Source: Chitinophaga arvensicola (lineage in GTDB: Bacteria > Bacteroidota > Bacteroidia > Chitinophagales > Chitinophagaceae). Taken from it: 64,000 nucleotides of DNA. Positions within the stretch are counted from its first letter, which is position 1. The number at the start of each line of letters is the position of its first letter. Positions 45,901 through 53,900 of the stretch are shown here, piece by piece. The position numbers were made by a program, and so were the translations under genes. The stretch lies in contig NZ_FOJG01000001.1 of the NCBI RefSeq assembly GCF_900110835.1, positions 4,123,499 to 4,187,498 of the forward strand, given 5' to 3'. A model generated the notes under the pieces. The model worked only from the letters and a program-made list of their open reading frames with translations. It had not been told where the DNA came from and did no database searches.

Positions 45901-46417
45901 CTGCGTCGTTGGTAATAGTCCCTTTTACCTGGTTTTTGATCTTCATGGATACGCCGGCTACCGGTGCGCCATCGGCGGTGATGGTACCATAAACGCTAAT
46001 GACGGAATCCTTGAGACTACCTCCCTTTACACCGGGTTCTTTCTGTTGTTCCCTGTTTACTTTTTTAGCGCTCAGGAATATGGTATTGTCTTCCATACGC
46101 CAGTTGATAGGCTGGTTGGCTAACACCTGGTTCAGAAATGCGTTTAATGAAACATTGGCAACAGTGAGCGTAACCGGTTTGGCATCGTTATACAAATTGC
46201 GGGGTGCTAAAAAGAAGACCCCTGTTTGTTTATTCACTTTATCCAATACTTCCTTCAGGGTAGCATTTTTAACAGAAAGCGAAATGGTTTTGCCGGCTGT
46301 CTGGGCTTGCGCTGAGATGGCAGCTGACAGCAGCAGTACGATCAGCATTTTCAGGAAGCGTAGATTGTAGTTGGCATTTACCCCTTTGTTCCAGCAGCGA
46401 CATGCTGTTTGTTGCAT
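42995..46417 (-). CDS. SusC/RagA TonB-dependent transporter with STN signalling domain
   Basis: A 1140-residue outer-membrane transporter. Signal peptide around residues 23-39 ('MLIVLLLSAAISAQAQ'; a start at that Met is possible). The STN domain follows ('ISLSVKNATLKEVLDKVNKQ' to 'NWRMEDNTIFLS'), then the carboxypeptidase-regulatory-like domain ('VYGTITADGAPVAGVSMKIK'), plug with 'DADATAIYGSRGANGVILIT', and a barrel ending 'TITAGFSSTF'. The STN domain matches its position downstream of FecR and ECF sigma genes, so it is both transporter and signal receptor. Partner of the SusD encoded downstream. Confidence 0.95.
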   Translation of the reverse strand: MQQTACRCWNKGVNANYNLRFLKMLIVLLLSAAISAQAQTAGKTISLSVKNATLKEVLDKVNKQTGVFFLAPRNLYNDAKPVTLTVANVSLNAFLNQVLANQPINWRMEDNTIFLSAKKVNREQQKEPGVKGGSLKDSVISVYGTITADGAPVAGVSMKIKNQVKGTITNDAGVYFLADVPLNSVLAISCMGFKPREIPMSDNGMLNIELERTMNSLDETVVIAYGTTTKRFATGNVVSVKAAEIQKQPIQNPLLALQGRVPGMVISQQSGYDRGAVKIEIRGRNSLNPFITGDPLILVDGVALTVLDLTSNAVYAPGETAVSRGMDQTRQSQGSGGISPLYNFNPSDIESIDVLKDADATAIYGSRGANGVILITTKKGKPGKTSFNLDFSQGVSFITRQWDMLNTQQYIAMRKEAFKNDGLTPSPQPGSPGYAPDLFVLDSTRYTNWQKYIWGRTGNWMNAQTSVSGGTQQTTFRLSGAYGRTSDITTHSGANQKASVGYSITNQSKDQRFMMTFNGSYNFSSANTINIGLGPQATSLPPNAPSIFNEQGNLNYKEWKAAGLTMPFSGLLTPNDSKSKSLYSSLALQYKLYKGLELKVNLGYNNLSNTQTILTPIASQDPYTTTKRSGTRNLGNSTSTNWSVEPQLAYNGQIKRKGELTILAGATLQNAITGATSTTGYGFVNDALLGSFANAASINVADNYAEYKYAGVFGRIFLNWDKKYVINLNARRDGSSRFGPGNQFGNFGSVGGAWIMSQESWMKQFLPAFFSLIKLRGSYGTAGSDPSSDYKFLTQWGNTDPYLLSYNGVVPLSSQLQFNPNFHWEVNRQAEVAVDMGFFDERLTLNVSRYYKQSYDQLVDYLTPNYTGFSSVLANLPAKVQNKGWEGILTFQVFGETGFSWNTGFNISKNVNKLLSYPKLDESPYRSRYIVGEPISQTYLFHLKGIDPATGKYQYEDINHDGSIKRVEGVIPGTAGDDRYIRMQTVPDFTGGFNNQFAYKNLSLSIMTEFQKKVGLNATGPTLVSIGNMPLWSYENRWTTPGQQSKAPALSAKYDPDIYNYSYSDGGYTDASYIRIKTVALSYNLPKQLLKRIKMERLAINVNAQNLFTITKYKGLDPDVTSFGSMPPVRTITAGFSSTF

Positions 46418-46607
46418 AAATTGCGAAAATTTTGGTTGTTAAAAAATTGGCCACAGGCGAGACTTTTTCAGTCTCCCTCACTTGACGGCAGCGCTATACG
46501 GCTCCCATTTTCTTTTTTTTACAGCGCATAAGATCCCCTGGCAGCACTGCTTTGATCAGGAGCAGCGTCACCGGTTTCTTGAATGTACTTGGAGGGATGT
46601 TTTCCCG

Positions 46608-47801
46608 TTATGGCAAAATGATCAGCCGCTTGTTTTCAAGCCGGTAATTGATCTGCCATTCTTTCAGGGCTTTCAAAAATGAAGAGAGTGTTACATTCCG
46701 GCTCATTTCACCAGTAAAATAGATATCGGGTATCTTATCATTCTCATACACTACTTCTATGTCATACCATCTTTCTATTTCTTTCATCACCTCTTTTAAG
46801 GAGGCGCCTTCCAGGTTAAATGCACCGTTTTTCCATGCTACCGCTTTATTGATATCAGCGTCAGGAATGACCTTTATTTTATCAGCGGCATCTATGTCAT
46901 GAGCAATCTTTATCTGTGCAGCCTGGCCCGGTTTGAGGATCACTCTTCCGGAGGCGGCTGTCCCTTTTATTGATGTATGTTTTACAGCTACTGCGCCGCT
47001 TATCAAAGTGGTGTTGATGGTGCCGTTATCGCCGTAGGCGTTGATGTTGAAGCTGGTTCCCAGTACTTCTACCTGCGCTTGGTTGCCCGCGCTGATCCGG
47101 AAGGGCATTTTACTGTTCTGCGCTACTTCAAAGTAGGCTTCTCCTGTGATTTCCACTTTTCTTTCGGTGCCATTGAAAAGGGTAGGATACCTGATGGAAC
47201 TGGCGGCGTTCAGCCAAACCATTGTCCCATCCGGCAGTTGCAGGTTGAATTGCCGTCCTTTGGGAGTGTTGATGGTGTTATAAGTTACCTCATTGGCCGA
47301 CCCGGCTACCGGGTTGTAGGAAAGTTGCCCGCTGTCGAGCAGCACCCGGGCGCCATTTTGTGAGGCCACCAGTCCGTTTTTTGCACTGTCGAGTACTACC
47401 TGGCTGCCATCCGATAGGGTAAGTATGGCTCCTTTATGCGCCGGCGCCACATCTGCCATGGTTGGTGTGTGTATGGTTTGATGTTGTTGTAATAAATAAT
47501 AAGCAGTACCTGCTGCCAGTAATAAAGTAACGGAGGCTGCCGCCCACCACCGGCGGAGTGTGAATACGCGGGGTATTACGGCTGGTGCTTTATCAACGGC
47601 TACAATAGCCTGTAAAATAGCCTGTGCTTTTTCTGCAGGTATATCAGCGGTAGTGGTTGTACGAAAGAACGATTGCTCCAGCAGTTCCTGTGCAGGAACT
47701 GTATTTTCCCTGTCGGCCAGCCAGCTTCTCAATATATTCATTTCCTCTTCAGTGGCCTTACCGGCCAAAGCCCTCTCATAGATCTCTAAAACTCTTTCCA
47801 T
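46608..47801 (-). CDS. FecR-family anti-sigma factor
   Basis: A 397-residue single-pass protein. The ATG at 47801 (MERVLEIYERALAGKATEEE) gives the usual N-terminal sigma-binding helices; an in-frame TTG two codons upstream is less likely. One membrane helix follows (WWAAASVTLLLAAGTAYYLL, about residues 88-108). The periplasmic FecR domain includes 'TPKGRQFNLQLPDGTMVWLN' and 'EVLGTSFNINAYG'; the C-terminal DUF4974-like domain has 'SLKEVMKEIERWYDIEVVYE' and ends 'LENKRLIILP'. It links the STN-bearing SusC to the ECF factor encoded 84 bases upstream. Confidence 0.92.
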   Translation of the reverse strand: MERVLEIYERALAGKATEEEMNILRSWLADRENTVPAQELLEQSFFRTTTTADIPAEKAQAILQAIVAVDKAPAVIPRVFTLRRWWAAASVTLLLAAGTAYYLLQQHQTIHTPTMADVAPAHKGAILTLSDGSQVVLDSAKNGLVASQNGARVLLDSGQLSYNPVAGSANEVTYNTINTPKGRQFNLQLPDGTMVWLNAASSIRYPTLFNGTERKVEITGEAYFEVAQNSKMPFRISAGNQAQVEVLGTSFNINAYGDNGTINTTLISGAVAVKHTSIKGTAASGRVILKPGQAAQIKIAHDIDAADKIKVIPDADINKAVAWKNGAFNLEGASLKEVMKEIERWYDIEVVYENDKIPDIYFTGEMSRNVTLSSFLKALKEWQINYRLENKRLIILP

Positions 47802-47885
47802 AATCAAACTTCACAATGATTTTAGTTGTACTGTATATAAAGACAATCGTGGTTGAGCGTTTGGGGGGGATAACAAAAAAAAATT

Positions 47886-48494
47886 TCAGGAAAATAATAT
47901 AAGACAGCATACGATGGCTAAAACATCGCCATTTGCGTGGGCCATGCAGTAAGCTCTTATACTTTTCAAAGCCTGGTCCAGGTGGTATTTAATGGTTTCC
48001 GGAGCAATATTCAGCAATGCGGCGGCTTCTTCCCGTTTATATCCCTGTTGTTTGATCAGCTCATAAGTTTCCTTTTGCCGGGTGGGGAGCCTGGCAACAG
48101 CGGTGTTGAGTAATTCCCTGAACCTGCTTTCATCAGCCGTAATACCCGGGTAGGAGTTGCCTTCATGCACTTCTTTCAGCCATTCCTGGATGGTCCGTTT
48201 GTGTAATTGCTCTTTTTTAATAGCGTTGAGGGTAAGGTTGGAGGCAATCCTGTACAGCCAACCGGGGAAGTTGGTTATATCAGGCAGGGTGCTTCTGTTC
48301 AGCCATACTTTCAGAAAAGTATCCTGTACAATTTCTTCGGCAAGCATTTCTTCTCCTGCCATTCTTAAGCTATTTGTGTAAACAACAGGCCGGTAGTGAT
48401 CAAATAACTGTGCAAAAGCATTCACATCACCTGCGGCGACCAGGTTAAGGAACTCCTGTTCATTAGTGAGTAAATGCTTTTCTGTAATTGGCAT
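47886..48494 (-). CDS. ECF sigma factor (FecI-like)
   Basis: A 202-residue sigma factor. Region 2: 'NAFAQLFDHYRPVVYTNSLR' and 'EEIVQDTFLKVWLNRSTLPD'; region 4: 'LPTRQKETYELIKQQGYKRE' with recognition helix 'LLNIAPETIKYHLDQALKSI'. The last 14 residues (GDVLAIVCCLILFS) form an unusual hydrophobic tail that could touch the membrane or FecR. It heads the minus-strand locus sigma, FecR, SusC, SusD, lipoprotein, protease. The start lies 135 bases from the divergent ArsR gene, so the two share a short promoter region that contains the ArsR operators. Confidence 0.92.
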   Translation of the reverse strand: MPITEKHLLTNEQEFLNLVAAGDVNAFAQLFDHYRPVVYTNSLRMAGEEMLAEEIVQDTFLKVWLNRSTLPDITNFPGWLYRIASNLTLNAIKKEQLHKRTIQEWLKEVHEGNSYPGITADESRFRELLNTAVARLPTRQKETYELIKQQGYKREEAAALLNIAPETIKYHLDQALKSIRAYCMAHANGDVLAIVCCLILFS

Positions 48495-48578
48495 GGAAAC
48501 TTTCCCTGTTTATGGTTACGTGGGCGCAATATTAGCAAAATAGGAAGTTAAGAAAAAGGGATATTTTCAAAAATATTA

Positions 48579-48610
48579 TTTGCGCAAGTGAATACTTGCA
48601 TTTATATTTG
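48579..48610 (+). promoter_or_regulatory. promoter of the arsR-type operon
   Basis: TTTG at 48579-48582 (-33) and TATATTTG at 48603-48610 (-7) with a 20-base spacer. One 16-base operator repeat fills the spacer and the second begins at the last base of the -7 box. Start of translation is at 48630. Confidence 0.65.
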
Positions 48611-48625
48611 CAAGCAGATACTTGC
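48584..48625. promoter_or_regulatory. paired ArsR-type operators flanking the -7 box
   Basis: Two 16-base inverted repeats, GCAAGTGAATACTTGC (48584-48599) and GCAAGCAGATACTTGC (48610-48625), are 26 bases apart start to start, each followed by ATTTAT. The first is a perfect 6-4-6 inverted repeat and the second has one mismatch. Their placement over the promoter fits autorepression by the ArsR protein encoded directly downstream. Confidence 0.7.
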
Positions 48626-48629
48626 ATTT

Positions 48630-48956
48630 ATGAAAATCAGAAGAGATGTTTACCAGGCTATCGCCGATCCTACAAGAAGGGAAATCATTAACCTGGTAGC
48701 CGCACAGTCCTACAACGTAAATACTATTGCAGAAAAATTTGATATGACCAGACAGGCCATATCCCTGCACATTAAAATACTGGAGGAATGCGGTCTGCTG
48801 GTGATTAAACAAAACGGGAGGGAAAGGTTATGCGAGGTACAGTTAGATCAGCTGGATGAAGTAGCAGGCTGGATAGATCAATCCCGGAAACTGTGGACGA
48901 AGCAGTTTGAAAAATTAGATAAATACTTACAACAACAAAAAACCAAAGGAAAATGA
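48630..48956 (+). CDS. ArsR-family winged-helix repressor
   Basis: A 108-residue repressor of the ArsR/SmtB class without metal-binding cysteines in the recognition helix. 'VYQAIADPTRREIINLVAAQ' is the standard opening, 'NTIAEKFDMTRQAISLHIKI' the helix-turn-helix, and 'LVIKQNGRERLCEVQ' the wing. The ATG at 48630 is used; an in-frame ATG at 48588 lies inside the operator region. The stop overlaps the next ATG (ATGA), so it is coupled with the SRPBCC gene, an arrangement very common for this ArsR subgroup. Two operators overlap its promoter. Confidence 0.9.
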   Translation: MKIRRDVYQAIADPTRREIINLVAAQSYNVNTIAEKFDMTRQAISLHIKILEECGLLVIKQNGRERLCEVQLDQLDEVAGWIDQSRKLWTKQFEKLDKYLQQQKTKGK

Positions 48957-49438
48957 AAACGAATAAAGAAGATCTTTTAATCACACATCTGTTTGATGCG
49001 CCACGCCAACTTGTTTTTGAGGCCTGGACGGATCCGGAACACCTGCAGCATTGGTATGCGCCGGATGGATGTACGATCACATTTAAATTGATTGATGTGA
49101 AAGTTGGTGGCAGATTTCATTCTGTTATTCATGATCCCGTTCATGGGGCGTGCTGGATAACCGGCATGTACCAGGAAATAAAGGCCCCGGAAAAACTTGT
49201 TTTTACAATGGAACTCAGTAATGAGCAGGGGATACCCGTTAGCGCCACCGAAGCAGGAAAATCAACGGATTGGCCGCCGGCCATCGTTACCACTGTCATT
49301 TTTGAACAGGTTGGGGAGCAAACAAAACTTACCCTGCACCAGACGGTAGCCGAAGCGGAAGCCAGAAAAACCGGCGCTTACCAAAGCTGGTTCAGTATGT
49401 TCGATCGTTTGAATGCGCTGTTACTGGTTAATAAATAG
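48953..49438 (+). CDS. SRPBCC/AHSA1 domain protein
   Basis: A 161-residue protein with the START-like fold of the AHSA1 (activator of Hsp90 ATPase homologue 1-like) group. Features: 'LLITHLFDAPRQLVFEAWTD', 'HWYAPDGCTITFKLIDVKVG', 'GMYQEIKAPEKLVFTMELS' and the terminal helix 'AYQSWFSMFDRLNALLLV'. These domains have a deep hydrophobic pocket for small ligands. The start codon overlaps the ArsR stop by four bases, so translation is coupled and the pair is probably derepressed together. Ligand unknown. Confidence 0.88.
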   Translation: MKTNKEDLLITHLFDAPRQLVFEAWTDPEHLQHWYAPDGCTITFKLIDVKVGGRFHSVIHDPVHGACWITGMYQEIKAPEKLVFTMELSNEQGIPVSATEAGKSTDWPPAIVTTVIFEQVGEQTKLTLHQTVAEAEARKTGAYQSWFSMFDRLNALLLVNK

Positions 49439-49522
49439 AAGTATTGTTGTGTCTTTTATTCCCGCCAATGAATTATATTTTGGGCGATATGATACCATTT
49501 GTTTAAAAATTATTCAGCAATA

Positions 49523-49888
49523 ATGAATATCGAAGAACTGCGGGAATTTTGCTTGTCACTGCCTTTGGCCACAGAATATATGCCTTTTAAGGAGGAGTAT
49601 CTGATCTTCCGGGTGTACGAAAAATGGTTTGCGGTTATTCCTATGAATGATCCTGACCTGAAAATTTCGATAAAGTGCAGCCCGGATAGCGCGATAGAAC
49701 TCAGGGAGCGTTACAACAGTGTAAATCCGGCCTGGCATTTCAATAAGAAATACTGGAATAGCATCCTGCTAAATGGAGACATGAACGATGCTACTGTAAA
49801 ACAATGGATCCGCCACTCGGTAGATCAGGTGGTTGGCAAGCTTTCAAAAGCAACCCGGCTGGAATATGGGGCGCTTAAAACCTGGTAA
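49523..49888 (+). CDS. MmcQ/YjbR family protein
   Basis: A 121-residue small cytosolic protein of the MmcQ/YjbR (DUF419) family, which has a CyaY-like or double-wing fold and may bind DNA. Signature elements: 'LREFCLSLPLATEYMPFKEE', 'FRVYEKWFAVIPMNDPDLKI', 'KCSPDSAIELRERY', and 'PAWHFNKKYWNSILL'. The start at 49523 (MNIEELREF) fits the family. It is 84 bases after the SRPBCC gene and may be transcribed with it, and it ends at a hairpin terminator. Confidence 0.88.
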   Translation: MNIEELREFCLSLPLATEYMPFKEEYLIFRVYEKWFAVIPMNDPDLKISIKCSPDSAIELRERYNSVNPAWHFNKKYWNSILLNGDMNDATVKQWIRHSVDQVVGKLSKATRLEYGALKTW

Positions 49889-49931
49889 GCTATATAACAT
49901 CTGTATGCTATGAAGCATCATCTGCTTAAAT

Positions 49932-49974
49932 GATAAGCGCCCCCAAAAGTTGCTGACTTCCGGAGGCGCTTATC
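49932..49974. terminator. hairpin terminator between convergent genes
   Basis: GATAAGCGCC (49932-49941) and GGCGCTTATC (49965-49974) form a perfect 10-base stem over a 23-base loop. No strong U-run follows on either strand. It lies between the MmcQ/YjbR gene and the PorP/SprF gene. Confidence 0.65.
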
Positions 49975-49989
49975 TAAACAGATATCATA

Positions 49990-50952
49990 TTACCAACCCA
50001 TTTTAGGCATTCCGGATTGATTATCTTTTAATAATTTAAACCCAATGCAGAGCACATGACTACCTTTACTGTAAGCGGAAATATGCTTACTAACTCCCCA
50101 CTCATATAAATAGCTGATCGAAATGCTTTTGATGATATTCACTCCAAAGCCGGCGCCTACAGCATCATCTTTTATATAGGTGCTACCGATCCACCCGAGG
50201 TTTTTGTACCACAGCTTTGCATTGATATCATACAGAAGCGGATTGGCAAAATCGGATTTAACCACACCGGATAACCACAGGCTGGTGGCCTGATCCTCAA
50301 AGCGGAATACGTAACCGAGCGAGCTAAGTAATTGGCCTCTGTATTTCGACTCGCTCTCAGGCACATCAACAAACTTCGAAGAAATGATCTGCATCATCGA
50401 TACACCTGCAAAAAAGTTTTTGCCATTTAACAGTAAGCCTGCATTCAGATCGGGTGTATATTTTTTTGACAGGGATGCCTGTACACCTGCGGCAGGATCG
50501 CCGGGTTGATCCGGATTAAGGCTTTTGGCAATATCGTACCTGGTGCTACGCAGTCCGCCTGCAAAACCGGCAGATAATACCAGTCCTTGCGACAACGGCA
50601 AATGATACGCATAGCCCAGATTTAAGTTGAGGGTAGTATAGGGGCCAATCTTATCGTAATATAGATTTAAACCTATACCGTGGCCTTTACTGATAACATC
50701 CTCCTGCTGTTCATCCGCTTTTGTTTTTAAGCGCATTTCGCCGTTTACCCAGGCGGTAGAGGGGGCGCCGTCGATGCCTACCCATTGTTTATTGAGACCC
50801 AGCCGTAACTGGCTGTAGTCTTCTATTCCGGTGGCTGCTGGATTCAGAAATGATGGATTAAGGTTTAGTGCCGATTGTTGCGGGCGTGTTTGTGCAATGC
50901 CCGCATAAGAGAGGAACATCGTGAACAAAGACGTTATTATAATTCGTTTCAT
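49990..50952 (-). CDS. type IX secretion PorP/SprF-family outer-membrane protein
   Basis: A 320-residue outer-membrane beta-barrel protein with signal peptide (residues 1-20, 'YAGIAQT'). 'QQSALNLNPSFLNPAATGIE' is the hallmark N-terminus of the PorP/SprF family, and 'GLNKQWVGIDGAPSTAWVNG' the next conserved block. Such proteins assist export or surface attachment of particular type IX secretion substrates, often one encoded next door. Here the preceding gene (28 bases upstream) encodes a giant protein with the type IX gliding-type C-terminal domain, so the two probably form a substrate-anchor pair. Confidence 0.92.
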   Translation of the reverse strand: MKRIIITSLFTMFLSYAGIAQTRPQQSALNLNPSFLNPAATGIEDYSQLRLGLNKQWVGIDGAPSTAWVNGEMRLKTKADEQQEDVISKGHGIGLNLYYDKIGPYTTLNLNLGYAYHLPLSQGLVLSAGFAGGLRSTRYDIAKSLNPDQPGDPAAGVQASLSKKYTPDLNAGLLLNGKNFFAGVSMMQIISSKFVDVPESESKYRGQLLSSLGYVFRFEDQATSLWLSGVVKSDFANPLLYDINAKLWYKNLGWIGSTYIKDDAVGAGFGVNIIKSISISYLYEWGVSKHISAYSKGSHVLCIGFKLLKDNQSGMPKMGW

Positions 50953-50980
50953 AGTAATTAATTATTTCAGTTTTGAAGAC

Positions 50981-53900
50981 TTACTTTAAAAGATTTAACC
51001 ATCCTGTAACAGGCGTATCACCGGGTGTTTTAATAACGCGGTAGAAGTATACACCTGCTGGTAAATCTTTACCAGCATTTTTTCCATCCCAACGGGAAAA
51101 ATTCTTAGACTCAAAAACAAGCTGTCCGTCACGGTTGATGATCGCCACATTGGCTTGCGGATAGTTGGCCAGCTCAGGAATGGTCCAATAATCATTAACG
51201 CCATCACCATTAGGAGAAAAAGTATTCGGTATGGAGATGTTTTGTATAGCCAGCTGCCAGCTAAACTGGCTTTTGCATCCCTGTTCTCCTGTAACGGCTA
51301 CGGTATAGTTACCGGATGTTTTTACGTTGATGGTATTCGTTGTTTCCCCATTGCTCCATAAGTAACCAGTGCCGGAAGGTGCTGTCAGTTGATAGATACC
51401 TGCTCCTGCCAGTTGCTGAGAGATATTACCCGAAGGTGCCGGTAATACTGTCAGTTGTCCGTTTACGTAATTGAAGCTATAGTTGGAAGCAGCACCATCT
51501 GATGGTGTCAGTGCATAGTTGCCTGCCGTTTTATGTGACGGTATATTTACAACCGGTTCTTTGTTCAGGGCTGCAACGGTCTCGCCATTTTTAAACCCTG
51601 TATAACTTACAGGCACTGCTGCGAGTGGCTCTTCCGGACAGATGGTTTTATCACCTGCTGTGGCCGTGAGGACTGCTTTATTGATTACAAGACTGGCCGG
51701 ATTATAATGAATCGTGTAGTTGCTGTTGAGCGCCAATGTCCGTTGTTCGATGGTGTAGCTGCCGGCATTGTCGCCAGTTGCCCTGCCCAGTGTGCCCGTA
51801 AAGGCATCATTGGGAAGCAATGCAGGGGATACCGTATATGTGAATACAGGATCGGCATCACCATACACCTTGCTTTTTGCTTCAGCGGTAACAGTAACCT
51901 CCCTGGCTGTTACGGTTAGGTTATTACCCGTATAGGAAATGCTGTAATTGCTGTTTAGCGCCAGACTTCCCTGGCTGATGCCGTATGCACCAATGCTTTC
52001 TCCGGCTGTTCTGCTCAGTGAGCCGGTGAATTTATCGCCATTTACCAGTGCGGGTGATACGCCATAGGTCAATGCAGGATCTGCCTCGCCATATGCTTTG
52101 CTTTTTGCGGCAGCGGTAACTGTGACTGGTTTGGTGGTTACCCTTAAATCATTACCCGTATAGGACAGGATATAGTTACCGTTCAACGCCAGCGTTCCCT
52201 GGTTGATGCCATATGTACCGATATTTTCTCCTGCTGTTCTGCTTAATGCGCCGGTGAATTTATCGCCATTTACCAATGCGGATGATATGTCATAGGTCAA
52301 TGCGGGATCCGCTTCGCCATATACTTTGTTTTTTGCGGCTGCGGTTACAGTAACCGGTTTGGCTGTGATAGTTAAATTATTGCCCGTATAAGACAGGATA
52401 TAATTACCGTTCGAAGCCAGCGTTCCCTGGTTGATGGTGTAGGTACCGGTGTTTTCTCCAGCTGTTCTACTTAAGGCGCCGGTTAATTTATCGCCGCTTA
52501 TCAATGTGGGTGATACACTATAGGTAAATGCGGGATCTGTTTCCCCGTATGTTTTGCTTTTAGCGGCTACCGTAACAGTGACCGGTTTGGCATTTATGGT
52601 TAAATCATTACCCGTATAGGAGAGGAGGTAGTTGCCATTCAGTGCCAGCGTGCCCTGGTTGATGGCGTATGTGCCTGCATTTTCTCCGGCTGTTCTGCTT
52701 AAGGCGCCGGTGAATTTATCGCTGTTTATCAGCGCGGGTGATACGCTATAGGTCCATGCCGGATCCGTTTCTCCGTATGTTTTGCTTTTTGCGGCTACGG
52801 TAACCGTGACAGGTTTGCCAGTTATCGTTAAATCGCTACCGGCATAGGAGAGGATATAATTACCATTCAATGCCAGCGTTCCCTGGTTGATAGCGTATGT
52901 GCCTGCATTTTCTCCGGCTGTTCTGCTTAAGGCGCCGGTGAATTTATCGCTGTTTATCAGTGCGGGTGATACGCTATAGGTCCATGCCGGATCAGTTTCT
53001 CCGTATGTTTTGCTTTTAGCAGCTACAGTAACCGTAACTGGTTTGGCAGTTATGGTTAAATAATGACTCGCATAGGAGAGGAGATAGTTGCTGCTTAATG
53101 CCAGTGTTCCCTGGTTGATTTCATATATGCCGATGTTTTCTCCACTTGTTCTGCTTAAGGCACCGGTGAATTTATCGCTGTTTATCAGTGCAGGAGACGC
53201 GCTATAAGTCAATTCGGGATCCGTTTCTCCGTATGTTTTACTTTTTGCGGCTACCGTAACCATGATCGGCCTGGCGATGATGGTTAAATCATTATTCGTA
53301 TAGGAAAGAGTGTAGTTACTGTTCAAAGCCAGCGTTCCCTGGTTGATGGTGTATAGACCCACATTTTCTCCTGTTGACCTGCTTAATGCGCCGGTGAATT
53401 TGTCGCCGGTTACTAATTCAGGTGATACGCTATAGGTCAATGCCGGATCTGCCTCACCATATTTTTTACTTTTAGTTTCCGCAGTAACGGTAACCGGTTT
53501 GGCGGTGATGGTTAAATTATTAGCGGTATAGGAAAGGGCGTAATTGCTATTCAACGCCAGCGTTCCCTGGTTGATGGCATACGCACCGGTGTTCTCTCCG
53601 CCTGTGCGGCCTAATGCGCCGGTAAATTTATCTCCTGGAATTAATGCAGGCGTAAGCGTATAAGTGAGTGCAGGATCTGCCTCACCGTATATTTTGCTGA
53701 TTGGATCGGCTGTTACAGTGATGCTTTTAGGGTTTACCTGTAACGTCCGGTCAATGGCCGTAGCAGGAAGGTAATCGCCGTTGCCTGCCTGCGAGGCGGT
53801 GATGGTAGTAGTACCGGCACCCACAATATGCACCTGGTTGCCTGTTATGGTTGCTACCGCAGGATTGCTGCTGGTATAGGTGATCGCTAATGCGGAGCTG

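Noticed and set aside
51677..53728. CRISPR-like array from regular repeats
   Set aside because: The 228-base units are coding, contiguous and without spacers; they are MBG protein repeats.
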